Source of the DNA: Dactylorhiza incarnata
Taxonomy: Eukaryota; Streptophyta; Magnoliopsida; Asparagales; Orchidaceae
Assembly: GCA_033032865.1 (NCBI GenBank)
Contig: JAWHQI010000079.1
Coordinates: 8,002,501-8,066,500 of the forward strand
DNA: 64,000 bases
Direction of reading: 5' to 3'
Part shown: positions 44,847-55,936 of the stretch, in pieces
Numbering within the stretch: position 1 is the first letter of the stretch
Layout: the number at the start of each line of letters is the position of its first letter
Notes under the pieces: generated by a model
What the model was told of the DNA's origin: nothing
Seen by the model: the letters and a program-made list of their open reading frames with translations, nothing else
Databases searched by the model: none
Translations under genes and position numbers: made by a program

Positions 44847-46120
44847 TGTTGGATCGTATGACGCCCTTAGAGGGGGGGGGGGGGTGAATAAGGGTGTGTC
44901 TAAAAATTAATTTTTACTTAGTAATTTTTTTTTAAAGAGATTTTACTTTACTAAAAAATTACTTATAAATACTTTCAAACCAATGCAACTTTAGTATTAA
45001 ACCAAAACACAAATTTCTAAGATAAAGATTATGCCACCAAATATGTAATTAAAGAAAAAGACATAATTATATTAATCATGAAATTTGAGTACAATAAAAA
45101 TGATCTTAACAATGCTTAAGATCAAGGCACAATTATGTTAATACAAAATTCTACAATTTTGGTTTACCAATCCTTCTCCCAAGGATCGGAAGGCTATCGC
45201 TTGTCTTTCCCAAGACCAAGCCCAAGCCTATCCTCTAGATCTTCCCAAGATCTAGACGTAGCACACAAGGCCACGATTTCCCGCCAAGCCACTCAAGGAC
45301 TTGGACGCTCCGCACAAGGAAGCGATTTTCCCCTAAGCCCCACAAGGACTTAGACGCCGCACGCAAGACGGCGATTTCTCTACCAATACAAAATGAAAAG
45401 TATGTGAATGAAAATAAAATATAAAAAGAACAACTCCCTAGAAGATCAGATCTCTGAACGGATTGTTGAAGCCTCGAGATAATCGATGATGTAGAAGCGC
45501 GCCCGATCTCGTCTTCAATCTTGAATCCTTCTTTGCACAAATGGGAGTTGAAGAGGTTCTGGAGCTCTCTGGTTCGTATGCACTCTGGAAGGGACTTGGA
45601 ATTCTCAATGCTTTTTATGCACGAACACAAGGAGGCAATTTATAGAAAAATCTCTGTCGCCTGGGTGACAGTGACTGTCGGAATTTTCCAACAGTGTTAA
45701 ACTGCCGCTAGAGTGGCGTCGTGCGGGCAGTTGCTGTAACCGTCGAGCTGTCGCCTGGGCGACATCGATGTCAGATTTCTGACAGTGCAAAACTGCCGAT
45801 CGTGGGTGGTGTCGTGGGCAGTTGTTGTAACCTCCGAGCTGTCGCCTGGGCGACATCGCTGTCAGAATTCCGACAGCTCAAAACTGACTTTCGTCGAGCT
45901 GCCGTGGAGGGAAGTAGTTGTAACTTCTCTGCTGTCGCATGGGCGACATCGGCTGTCGGAATTTTCCGACAGTGCAATTTTCCCACTTTCAAATTTAGCT
46001 CCAGCAGAAATGTGAACATCTCATACCTGTTACCTGCACACCATTAATAAAAATAGAATCAAATACAAACGGGACTTTGTTATTATCAAACCGGAGGAGT
46101 GCGAAATGCATGCTCCAACA
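44847..46120 (-). repeat. 3' LTR of element C
   Basis: On the plus strand it starts TGTTGGATCG and ends GCTCCAACA. It contains CCCTTA (44864-44869) and TAAGGG (44889-44894) around a 13-G run. A minus-strand TATA box CTATAAATTG is at 45636-45645. CTGTCGCC..GGCGACAG and TGTCGGAA..TTCCGACA palindromes lie between 45654 and 45972, upstream of the TATA box in element sense. Confidence 0.93.
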
Positions 46121-47469
46121 ATCTCCCCCTTTTGATAATAACAAATCCGTATAAAAAGAAATCATGTCTTATTTAGATTGTTGATTTTAACATTTGGTGT
46201 GTGCACAAAAATAACATGATATGTTTCTCTTAAAATAAATAATCTCCCTTTAGGTGAAAGCTCCCCCTAAGTGAATGCTCCCCCTAAATATATGCTCCCC
46301 CTAAATATATGCTCCCCCTAAATATATGATGTATTGTGTAGGTGGAATATTTAGGCGTAATAGATTTGTGATTTTTCTTTTTATACTTTAAATTCTCCCC
46401 CTTTTGGTATTAGCAAAAGTTAATATTAGATAAAAGTGTAGTTCTTAAGGGAAAGGATATAGAATATAGAAATGAAGAGTAAGCAGAAGCATTTTTTTTT
46501 TGGAAATGATTGAAGTCCATGAAATAATAGGAATATGCCATAGTATGAATAAACCCATGAAGTGACGGTATAGCCATATGAAGTAATGAAAGAAAATAAC
46601 TTAAACATGAGTAAGGTCATTTGAAAGTATCATAGAAAGACACAATAGTGTATAGAATTATGGAATATTTTTGGTCCAATTCTCATGAGATGAATGTTTA
46701 TATAACATAATGATGTATACATATGATACTTAGATCAAACATTTGAAGTTATTTAATTTACATGATCATTGAAATGTAGAACATAATAAAAGCATTTAAA
46801 GTCAACTTTGACTTTGAAGATATAGCACAAGAGGAATAGAAAACCATTTTTCTTTTGCACAAGACACTTTACAATTCTTTCCAAGGTGCTTAACCTCACA
46901 ATGCTCATTAAGACTTATCAGGAGGGTAAGTAGTGCTTGGTGGAGTATCCTTGTCTTTATTATAAATTTGTTTTTTTGATCACAGATGTTGTGATATCTT
47001 AAATTTGATATATTGATATTTTTTTTTTGTAATTGACCAAGGATCTCTGAATTCACTTGAATCGCAAAAGATGGTGTATATTTTGTTGTGCTAACAAATC
47101 AAGGTTGAAAGTTGTATTTAAGAAGTGCTATTTTATTATGTTAAAGCAAATATGATCCATGTATATATTAAATAAAAAGACATACGTATTGATCAAAAGA
47201 AGTGAACGTGATAGTTCATTATGATAGATAAACAATTTCTCATACTTAGAGGCATGCGAAAACAATTTCCAATGGTCTAAACAACTAAGTAGGAGTGTCA
47301 ATACGATGATAGCTTGGAAATGAAATCATATAATCATGTAAGAGTCATTTTTTTTAAAATTAAAAACACATGGTTTGTCATCAAGTCATGAGGTGAAGCA
47401 TTAATAATGACATATAACTATTGTAAATCATCAAAGGGACCAAAAATTGAAGAAATATCAATTCGGGAG

Positions 47470-47511
47470 CTGTCGGAAATTTCCGACAGTCACTGTCGCC
47501 TGGGCGACAGT
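47470..47511. promoter_or_regulatory. Double-palindrome module next to the TATA box of the antisense gene
   Basis: CTGTCGGAAATTTCCGACAG (47470-47489) is a perfect 20-base palindrome. After two bases comes ACTGTCGCCTGGGCGACAGT (47492-47511), with 9-base arms. The module ends 6 bases before the TATA box at 47518. A second identical module is at 48045-48086 and a variant at 49281-49321. Confidence 0.85.
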
Positions 47512-47517
47512 CAAAAA

Positions 47518-47525
47518 TATAAATA
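47518..47525 (+). promoter_or_regulatory. TATA box of the antisense gene in element C
   Basis: TATAAATA on the plus strand lies about 100 bp upstream of a probable splice donor at 47621 and 620 bp upstream of the ATG. It is inside the element and not in an LTR, so it is separate from the element's own promoter. Confidence 0.65.
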
Positions 47526-47620
47526 GGGCTTTGGACCGAGTCAAACCCTATTGTGCTTTATTTTTCTGGACTGTAGAGCGAGAGAAGGCTGTCGGAAGTC
47601 GGCGACAACTCTAGATCTAA

Positions 47621-48136
47621 GGTATGGATTTTTGATTTTTATGTTTTTAACTCAAAAGTTTTTAGGGATTTGTGATTTTGATAGTAGAGAAGAAGGAAAA
47701 TGTAGTTTTCATTTTGACTTTTGATGAATGGTGTAGGTTTTTGAATTTTTTTTTTAAAAGTGTAGATCTAGTTTAAAAATAAGTGGATCTTGTTGGATCT
47801 TTGTTAAAAATGTTATGATTTTGTGATTCTTGTGGTTTAAGGTTTGCTTTTGTTCATAGACTAATTTTAAAAATGGAAGTTTTGTCTTTTGAATGAAGGT
47901 TGAAGATGATGAATAGTAAGGATATGGAGAAGATTTTGATTTGAAAAACATATATATTTTTTTAAACTTGATGTTGAAACAACCTTGATTTTGAGTAGAT
48001 CTGGAAGTGAATGTAAAAAATTTCGAGAGAAGTTCACTGGAGAGCTGTCGGAAATTTCCGACAGTCACTGTCGCCTGGGCGACAGTGTTCCAGTGCACAG
48101 CACATGTTTAATCAAAATTTTTTATGTTATTTGCAG
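47621..48136 (+). other. Probable 5'-UTR intron of the antisense gene
   Basis: The sequence ctaag|gtatgg opens and tatttgcag|a closes a 516-base AT-rich stretch just before the ATG at 48138. Leader introns next to the start codon are common in plant genes. The second palindrome module lies inside, 51 bases before the acceptor. Confidence 0.55.
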
Positions 48137-48137
48137 A

Positions 48138-49253
48138 ATGGCTTCCAGTTCCAAAGCTCGAAGGAGTACTTCGGAAGATGCACATAGTTCATATCAAGTT
48201 TTTCCTGGGGTGGAGAAAGCTATTGTTGGAGTTGCGAAGTATGTGGAATTTGATTCGCCGAAGCACGATCATATCTATGATCGGCTTGTGAATGCAGGTA
48301 TTCTCTCAATAATCACCCCAGAGCCGTTCTCTTCCTTTTTGATTCGCGAGTTCTATAATCATTTGGAAGATCCAAATTGCACTGATTTGGATGGAGGAGT
48401 AAGATCAAGAATTCAGGGTCAACATGTGGAAATAACACATGTTGATCTAAGAGAGGAATTCAGATTAGTGATTAGTGAAAATGTGCCGGATATAGTGGAG
48501 AGTTATAGAAAAGATAGAGATTGGACCCTTGTAAACATGAGTTTACATGGGAATCAAAAGAAGACTCTAACCACTGAAGTTACGTCACTCAATCTGGATG
48601 CTTTCTTAGTTCAAGATATCTTAAGGAATTCAGTCATGTTGAAGAGTGGAGATACAAGAAGTATTACGGCTCAGTTGACCCTCATTACATACTACATTAT
48701 GGAGGATGAGCTTTTTGATGTGGCGGACTTCATACTCTCCCAGATTAGGTATGCGTATAGATTAAAGCATCCAAGATGGGTGAAGGTTCATACGCTGCCA
48801 AAGGGGGCGATAATTCAGCGTGTACTCTATAAGAAGTACGGATGGATAGCGCAAAGTTCTTATTTGGATGATTGTTACCCGGAGATATATTATACGGGTT
48901 CGATGAAAGTGAAGAAGACGCAGAAAAAGGCTCATCCGGGAATTGAGATTCGAGAGCCGCCATTGCCTAGGGCAGGATCACTACGAGAGTCCATTGATGA
49001 TTTACGTGATTCATTAGAGGATCACTAGAAGGAAGTGAAGAAGGACCATAGTCGAATGCAGAAGTTTATGAAGTTTCTCATCAAAGGTCTGAAGTTGAAG
49101 CCAACACCGGAGGAAGAGGCCGAATGGCAAGTTCCGGACGAAGAACCGCCACGCCAATCGGTGAGGCGGACTCGCCGTGGTAAAGCCGTGAGACGAGGAC
49201 CTCCAGAAGATTGTCCAGAGAGCAGCGGGGCTGGTTATGAAGATTCAGAGTAG
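48138..49253 (+). CDS. Antisense extra gene of element C
   Basis: From ATG 48138 (MASSSKARRSTSED) about 296 codons run to a TAG at 49026-49028; the same frame continues for 75 codons to 49253. The protein starts with a Ser/Arg-rich segment, then a mostly helical domain (FLIREFYNHLED, VRSRIQGQHVEITHVDLREEF, LNLDAFLVQDILRNS, TAQLTLITYYIMEDELFDVADFIL). Its C-terminal end is basic and Glu/Pro-rich (RRTRRGKAVRRG). The domain plan resembles the putative plant transposon protein domain and the extra ORF of element A. It has a TATA box and a leader intron upstream and palindrome modules before, within and after the unit. Antisense extra ORFs are known in some plant LTR elements. A nuclear or nucleic-acid-binding role is only a guess from its basic tail. 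Confidence 0.7.
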
Positions 49254-49280
49254 TTTCATCAGGTTGCTGCTGCTGGGAGA

Positions 49281-49321
49281 TGTCGGAAATTTCCGACATC
49301 CACTGTCGCCTAGGCGACAGT
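49281..49321. repeat. Third palindrome module, after the antisense gene
   Basis: TGTCGGAAATTTCCGACA (49281-49298) is followed by ACTGTCGCCTAGGCGACAGT (49302-49321), which is perfectly self-complementary. It begins 27 bases after the second stop. Confidence 0.85.
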
Positions 49322-49544
49322 GAACTTCTTCAGATCTATTGCTGTTTAATGAACTTGATCCTTATGTTGTTTTCTACTGTTTTTATTTGAACAATATTGA
49401 TGTAATATTAATGATGTTTGAATTTTTTTTTAAGTCTTTTGAAATTCTATTGTTTGATTTTTAAAATTTAGGCTTTTGCTTTTTAAATTGTTTAGGTTTT
49501 GTGATAATTTTTTTTAATTTTATAGGCTTTAAATAGTGATATAT

Positions 49545-52500
49545 TCATTGTGAAATGTCTAGAATTCCCAATTCTAGCCTAAGCATAGAAAAATGGGAAT
49601 CCGGTAACGGCTTAGTGAATATATCCGCTAGTTGATTTTCCGTGCCTATAAAGTTGATTTTTATATTACCCTTCTTAATATGATCCCTTATAAAATGATG
49701 TCGGACATCTATATGCTTAGATCTAGAATGTAATACGGGATTGTTAGTTAAGTCTACAGCACTTTTATTGTCACACTTTAATTCTACACTACTTTGTTTC
49801 ATGCCAAAATCTTCTAATGTTTGTGACATCCAAAGAGCTTGGGCACAACAACTACCTAGTGCAATATATTCGGCCTCGGTAGTAGAGAGGGCAACAGAAT
49901 TCTGTTTCCTACTCGACCATGAAATAAGTGAAGGGCCGATAAAGTGACAAGTGCCACTAGTGCTTTTCCTATCTAAAGAACATCCCGCATAATCGGAATC
50001 CGAAAAACCATGAAAAATAAAAGAATCATTATGAGGATACCATAAACCTAATTTTGATGTTCCTATGAGATATCTAAAGATACGTTTCACCGCTTTTAAA
50101 TGTGACTCTTTAGGATTAGCTTGAAATCTAGCACATAAACAAACGGCAAACATAATATCAGGTCTAGATGTGGTTAAATACAATAAAGACCCTATCATAC
50201 TTCTATAAAGGGTTTGTTCAATTGAAACACCACTTTCATCTTTTCCTAATTTTAGTGAAGTACTCATAGGAGTGTTTGCATGCTTAAGGTTTTCAAATCC
50301 AAATCTTTTTAACATATCATGAATATATTTGGTTTGACATATAAAAATTCCATCATGTTTTTGTGTAATTTGAAAACCTAGAAAATATGAAAGTTCTCCA
50401 ACCATACTCATTTCAAATTTATTTTTCATAATTTGAACTACTTCATTACACAACTCTTCATTAGTGGCTCCAAAAATAATATCATCAACATAAATTTGTA
50501 AAATAACTAAATCATGATCAATTTGCTTAATGAAGAGTGTAGAATCAGCACTTCCTATTTTATAATCATGCTTTAACAAATATTGAGTTAATGGATCATA
50601 CCAAGCACGAGGCGCTTGTTTTAATCCATAAAGCGCTTTATCTAATTTATAAACATAATTTGGATATTTCTCATTTATAAAGCCAGGGGGTTGTTCTACA
50701 TAAACCTCTTCTTTTATATACCCGTTTAAAAATGCGGTTTTGACATCCATTTGATATAATTTAAATCTTTTAAAACAAGCAAATGCAAGAAATATCCTAA
50801 CCGCTTCTAATCTTGCTACGGGTGCAAAAGTTTCATCAAAATCTACCCCTTCAATTTGTGCATAACCTTTTACAACTAATCTGGCTTTATTTCTAATAAT
50901 TCTAGATTCATTATCCATTTTATATATAAAAATCCACTTAACACCAACTACAGGACGATTTTTGGGTTGTTCTACAAGATTCCAAACCTTATTACGTTCA
51001 AATTGATTAAGTTCTTCATTCATAGCTAAAAACCAAAATTCATCATTTAAAGCGGTGGAAACATCTTTTGGTTCTATTTCAGAGACAAAACAAAGGTTTG
51101 AAAATAAAACATGTAGCGATGAACGAGTACTAACCCCTTTTTGCGGATCTCCAATGATAAGCTCCTTTGGATGATCCTTTGAAAATCTCAATTCACTTGG
51201 AGGCACATATTCTTCTCTTTCGTCTTCTCTTTCTTCTTCTCTTTCTTCTTCTCTTTCTTCTTCTCTTTCTCCTTCTCTTTCTTCTCCTTTTTCTTCTTCA
51301 TTTTCTCCAAGTTCTTCATCATCATTCTCCACCGAAGGAAGGGGATCATCTTCTTTTCCTGTTATTTTCTTTTCTACACATGAAGCAAACTCATCAAACC
51401 TAACATGAATGGATTCTTCAACTATTTTTGTTCTTTTATTAAAAATCCGATAAGCTTTACTAGTTGAAGAATAGCCAATAAAAATACCTTCATCACATTT
51501 TTCATCAAATTTTCCTAAGGAATCTTTAGAATTCAAAATAAAACATGTACAACCAAAAACTTTGAAATAAGAAACATTTGGTTGTTTATTAAAAATTAAT
51601 TCATAAGGAGTTAATTTTAAAATAGGGCGAAGCATTACTCTATTTATTACATAACATGCCGTGCTAACCGCTTCAGCCCAAAAAGATTTTGGTAATTTGA
51701 ATTCAGATAACATTGTACGGGCTAACTCTTGAAGAGTTCTATTTTTCCTCTCCACTACACCATTTTGTTGTGGTGTGCGTGGAGCGGAAAATTCATGTTT
51801 AATTCCTAACTCCGTACAAAAAGAAATAAACTTTTCATTTTCAAATTCCCCTCCATGATCCGATCGTATGCGTTTAATTTTTAACTCAAACTCATTTTGA
51901 ATACGCAAACATAATTTTGAAAATTCTGAAAATGCTTCGGATTTGGAGGTTAGAAATAAAGTCCAACAAAAACGAGAATAATCATCAATCAAAACAAATG
52001 TGTATTTTCTACCTCCTAAGCTAGAAATTCCAATTGGCCCAAATAAGTCCATATGTATTAATTGAAGTGGCCTAGTGGTAGAAATAATGTTTTTGCTTTT
52101 GAAAGATGATTTTGAAAATTTTCCTTTTTGGCAAGGCACACATAGTGAAGAAGATAAATTTCCATTTAGCAAAGGTAAACCTTTAATTAATTTATCTTTT
52201 GAAAGTTTTGAAATTAACTTGGCACTAGCATGTCCAAGTCGCCTATGCCATAAATCTAATTCATCATTTTTTGATAAAAAACATTTTAAGGTAGAATTTG
52301 AAAAATCAAGAAATTTAATCATATATACATTATGACATCTAGGTGTGGTAAAAACAATTTCATTTGTTTTGGAATTAATAATTTTGCATAAATTTGTAGA
52401 AGATTCAAATAAAACATTTAAACCCTTATCACATAATTGACTAATAGAAATCAAATTATGCTTTAATCCTTCTACAAATAAAACATTTGATATTGAAAAT

Positions 52501-52679
52501 TTTTCGTTACCCACAACTCCGATGCCGATGATTTTTCCTTTTCCATTGTCTCCGAATGTAACAACTCCTCCTTTCTTCATCTCAAGGCTAAGGAACTTTT
52601 CTTTATTGCCTGTCATGTGCTTTGAACAACCCGAGTCCAAGTACCACACGTCTTCTTTGTCCTTAGCCTGCCAACATAC
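49545..52679 (-). CDS. pol polyprotein of copia element C
   Basis: One unbroken frame of about 1045 codons follows the gag TAG; the first Met is at 52649. Domains in order from that Met: protease-like start [11 protein letters not shown] (residues 4-14), GAG-pre-integrase [12 protein letters not shown] (about 133), integrase with [36 protein letters not shown] and [12 protein letters not shown] (about 190-320), an acidic Glu/Arg-rich linker repeat (about 440-470), RT with [20 protein letters not shown] and catalytic YVDDIIFG (about 715), and RNase H with [10 protein letters not shown] and DIFTKPLP near the end. All hallmark residues I can check are present, so it could be functional if translated through the upstream TAG. 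Confidence 0.95.
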   Translation of the reverse strand, partial: VCWQAKDKEDVWYLDSGCSKHMTGNKEKFLSLEMKKGGVVTFGDNGKGKIIGIGVVGNEKFSISNVLFVEGLKHNLISISQLCDKGLNVLFESSTNLCKIINSKTNEIVFTTPRCHNVYMIKFLDFSNSTLKCFLSKNDELDLWHRRLGHASAKLISKLSKDKLIKGLPLLNGNLSSSLCVPCQKGKFSKSSFKSKNIISTTRPLQLIHMDLFGPIGISSLGGRKYTFVLIDDYSRFCWTLFLTSKSEAFSEFSKLCLRIQNEFELKIKRIRSDHGGEFENEKFISFCTELGIKHEFSAPRTPQQNGVVERKNRTLQELARTMLSEFKLPKSFWAEAVSTACYVINRVMLRPILKLTPYELIFNKQPNVSYFKVFGCTCFILNSKDSLGKFDEKCDEGIFIGYSSTSKAYRIFNKRTKIVEESIHVRFDEFASCVEKKITGKEDDPLPSVENDDEELGENEEEKGEEREGEREEEREEEREEEREDEREEYVPPSELRFSKDHPKELIIGDPQKGVSTRSSLHVLFSNLCFVSEIEPKDVSTALNDEFWFLAMNEELNQFERNKVWNLVEQPKNRPVVGVKWIFIYKMDNESRIIRNKARLVVKGYAQIEGVDFDETFAPVARLEAVRIFLAFACFKRFKLYQMDVKTAFLNGYIKEEVYVEQPPGFINEKYPNYVYKLDKALYGLKQAPRAWYDPLTQYLLKHDYKIGSADSTLFIKQIDHDLVILQIYVDDIIFGATNEELCNEVVQIMKNKFEMSMVGELSYFLGFQITQKHDGIFICQTKYIHDMLKRFGFENLKHANTPMSTSLKLGKDESGVSIEQTLYRSMIGSLLYLTTSRPDIMFAVCLCARFQANPKESHLKAVKRIFRYLIGTSKLGLWYPHNDSFIFHGFSDSDYAGCSLDRKSTSGTCHFIGPSLISWSSRKQNSVALSTTEAEYIALGSCCAQALWMSQTLEDFGMKQSSVELKCDNKSAVDLTNNPVLHSRSKHIDVRHHFIRDHIKKGNIKINFIGTENQLADIFTKPLPDSHFSMLRLELGILDISQ

Positions 52680-54660
52680 CTAGAAAGAAGAGGTGAGTAA
52701 AGATCTGGTTACCCAAGTGGTTCCACCCATAGTATAGGTAGAAGCCTTAGGCACCCAGATTTGTTTGATTTTACTTTTTCCTTCTTTCCAGCAAGAGTCC
52801 GTAGTGTGACCAAATCTATTGCATTTGGCACATGTAATGTATTTAGAGGAGTATAACTTTTCTGGACTTTTACTGGATGAGGATGCAGTATTTAACAATT
52901 CATTAATTTTAGAATTTTTAAAAGTGAATTTTCTGGACTTTTCACTGTCGCCGGTGACAGTGGTTGTCGCCGGGCGACAGCTTCCAGATGTGTATCCGAG
53001 CCCAAACCTTCCAGATCCATGTCGTTGGTATCCTAAGATCATATCAAGTGATCTTCGGCCCATTCCAAATTTTTTCATGGCTAGTGTTAAGTCATGAATC
53101 TGGTTTTTCATTTGTGTATTCTCGGATACTAGATTTACGCATCTACGTTCAAGAGATTTCTTTCCCTCATGGACTTTGGAGATTGAAGATTTCAAATCTC
53201 TCTCTAAAATCTCATTCTTGTTAGTAAGAATTTTTATTGTAGAATGAGATTTGGAAAGAGATTCTTCAAGTTAATTAATTCTTCCCAAAAAGTGATCACA
53301 CTCTTGGCAAGAGATATCTCTTTTTCCAATAGTCTTAATTTCCCTTAACAATTTTTTGTTTTCTTTAAGTAAAATGTCATTTTCAGATTTAAGAAGATCA
53401 TTGTCTTTTAAGCTTTTTTTCAAAAAAATTGCAAGTCTTTAAAAATTCAGAAAACAATTCATCATAGGTTGGAGGAGTTACCTCAGTGTCGCTTTGGACA
53501 CTGCATTCATCATCAGATATGACGCTCTTTCCCATTAAGCATATGTTGGCCTCCTCTTCTTTACTTGAGTCGGAACTGCTTGCATCCTCAGAAGTAGTAT
53601 CATCCCAGGTTTCCGCCTTCAACACCTTCTTCGACCCTTTGTGCTTCTTTTCTTTAAGTTCTTTCAAGTACTTTGGACACTTGCTTCGAATGTGTCCTAA
53701 CTTCTTGCAGTGATAGCACTCCGGTGGCGGTCTCTCTTCCTCCTCATCGCCTTCCTTTCCTTTTTTCTTCCTAAAGGTCTCCTTCTTAAAATACTTCTTA
53801 AACGAATTCCTTCTCTCCGGATTTTTCATAAATTTTCTAAATTTTTTAACAAATAAACTTTCCTCATCTTCTTCATCCTCCTCAGAATCACTAGTTTCTT
53901 CCTTCTTTGATCTTAGAGCCAATCCCTTCTTCCTTGGCTCCATATACTCTTGTTGTTGAATTTTCAATTCAACTTCATGAGTTTTCAAGTTCCCAATGAG
54001 GCTCTCCAATTGTAAGGTCTTAAGATCATGTGACTCGGAAATTGCAGTCACTTTAGGATTGAACTTCGAGGGAAGTGATCTTAAGATTTTCCTTACCAAA
54101 TCTCCATTTGAGAACACCTTTCCTAACACCTATGAGTCGTTCACGATTTTTGTAAATCGTGTGTACATCGTATCAATCTCTTCATCTACCTCCATTTTGA
54201 TCCTTTCAAATTCAGATTCCAGTTGAAATAGCTTTGAATCCTTTACCTGCGAAGTACCTTCATGAGTGATTTCTAATAAATTCCAAATTTCAAATGCAGT
54301 ATTACAAGCACAAACTCTATTAAATTCAGTGCGATCTAGTGCGCAAAATAAAGCATTCATGGCTTTTGCATTGTTCTTACATTTTAATTTATCGTTGTCA
54401 TCCCACTTGTCTTTGGGCTTATCCATGGTTACATCTCCTACAACAAATGTTGGAGAAGTGTAACTAGATTCTACCATATTCCAAACTTCTATATCTAGCG
54501 CAATTAGAAAACAACGCATACGTGTTTTCCAATAATTATAGTCTGTGCCCGTAAAAAGTGGTGGCCTACTAATTCCTTGCCCCTCAACGAACGCGTGATC
54601 GTTGTGCGCCATTACTCCCGGTGGTAAAACCGTTTTGGAGTAACCTCCCTCTGATACCAC
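52680..54660 (-). pseudogene. gag of copia element C with two zinc knuckles, few stops
   Basis: From minus-strand 54660 (likely start MAHNDHAFVEGQG, 16 residues in) the frame has the Gag core with YNYWKTRMRCFL and AFEIWNLLEITHEG. It meets one TAG at 54130-54132, then continues in the same frame (VRKILRSLPSKFNPKVTAI, TLQLESLIGNL) to 53398. The first knuckle CYHCKKLGHIRSKC is intact (about 53690-53731). A frameshift in an A-run near 53410 and a TAA near 53270 lie in the coiled-coil part. The second knuckle CAKCNRFGHTTDSC (about 52790-52831) is intact. Gag ends IWVPKASTYTMGG...SLLTSSF at TAG 52680-52682, immediately in frame with pol. Translation of pol needs readthrough of this TAG or splicing over it. 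Confidence 0.88.
54648..54659 (-). other. Primer binding site of element C
   Basis: The minus strand reads TGGTATCAGAGG, two bases inside the 5' LTR. Confidence 0.9.
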
Positions 54661-54661
54661 T

Positions 54662-55931
54662 TGTTGGATCGTATGATGCCCTTAGAGGGGGGGGGGGTGA
54701 ATAAGGGTGTGTCTAAAAATTAATTTTTACACAGTAATTTTTTTTAAAGAGATTTTACTTTACTAAAAAATTACTTATAAATACTTTCAAACCAATGCAA
54801 CTTTAGTATTAAACCAAAACACAAATTTCTAAAATAAAGATTATGCCACCAAATATGTAATTAAAGAAAAAGACATAATTATATTAATCATGAAATTTGA
54901 GTACAATAAAAATGATCTTAACAATGCTTAAGATCAAGGCACAATTATGTTAATAAAAAATTCTACAATTTTGGTTTACCAATCCTTCTCCCAAGGATCG
55001 GAAGGCTATCGCTTGTCTTTCCCAAGACCAAGCCCAAGCCTATTCTCTAAATCTTCCCAAGATCTAGACGTAGCACACAAGGCCACGATTTCCCGCCAAG
55101 CCACGCAAGGACTTGGACGCTCCGCACAAGAAAGCGATTTTCCCCTAAGCCGCACAAGGACTTAGACGCCGCACGCAAGACGACGATTTCTCTACCCATA
55201 CAAAATGAAAAGTATGTGAATGAAAATAAAATATGAAAAGAACAACTCCCTAGAAGATCAGATCTCTGAACGGATTGTTGAAGCCTCGAGATGATCGATG
55301 ATGTAGAAGCGCGCCCGATCTCGTCTTCAATCTTCAATCCTTCTTTGCACAAATGGGAGTTGAAGAGGTTCAGGAGCTCTCTGGTTCGTATGCACTCTGG
55401 AAGGGACTTGGAATTCTCAAAGCTTTTTATGCACGAACACAAGGAGGCAATTTAAAGAAAATCTCTGTCGCCTGGGTGACAGTGACTGTCGGAATTTTCC
55501 GACAGCGTTAAACTGCCGCTGGAGTGGCGTCGTGCGGGCAGTTACTGTAACCGTCGAGCTGTCACCTGGGCGACATCGATGTCGGATTTCTGACAGTGCA
55601 AAACTGCCGATCGTGGGTGGTGTCGTGGGCAGTTGTTGTAACCTCCGAGCTGTCGCCTGGGCGACATCGCTGTCGGAATTCCGACAGCTCAAAACTGACT
55701 TTCGTCGAGCTGCCGTGGAGGGAAGTAGTTGTAACTTCTCTGCTGTCGCCTGGGCGACAGCGGCTGTCGGAATTTTCCGACAGTGCAATTTTCCCACATT
55801 CAAATTTAGCTCCAGCAGAAATGTGAACATCTCATACCTGTTACCTGCACACCATTAATAAAAATAGAATCAAATACAAACGGGACTTTGTTATTATCAA
55901 ACCGGAGGAGTGCGAAACGCATGCTCCAACA
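54662..55931 (-). repeat. 5' LTR of element C
   Basis: This 1270-bp LTR nearly equals the 3' LTR. CCCTTA (54679-54684) and TAAGGG (54702-54707) flank an 11-G run. The last palindrome pair is perfect: GCTGTCGCCTGGGCGACAGC (55742-55761) and CTGTCGG/CCGACAG (55764-55783). The TATA box position reads CTTTAAATTG here where the 3' LTR has CTATAAATTG, so the promoter actually driving the element may be weakened. Confidence 0.93.
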
Positions 55932-55936
55932 GGAAG

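Larger units (their letters stand above)
44847..55931 (-). mobile_element. Copia element C, minus strand, gag-pol plus antisense gene
   Basis: LTRs of 1274 bp (44847-46120) and 1270 bp (54662-55931) are almost identical, and the target duplication GGAAG is perfect (44842-44846 and 55932-55936). The primer site is at the right end and the purine tract (complement of atctcccccttttgata) at 46121-46137. The minus strand carries gag (54660-52680) and a 1034-codon pol. On the opposite strand, between pol and the 3' LTR, there is an extra gene (48138-49253) with its own promoter signals. The gag with two zinc knuckles suggests the SIRE/Maximus-like side of Ty1/copia. Few disabling changes mark it as the youngest complete element here. 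Confidence 0.95.

Noticed and set aside
45235..45630. 131-codon minus-strand frame in element C LTRs (also 55047-55442)
   Set aside because: Open in both LTRs because they are nearly identical; no domain, and no support as a separate gene. Left open only as a possible leader ORF.
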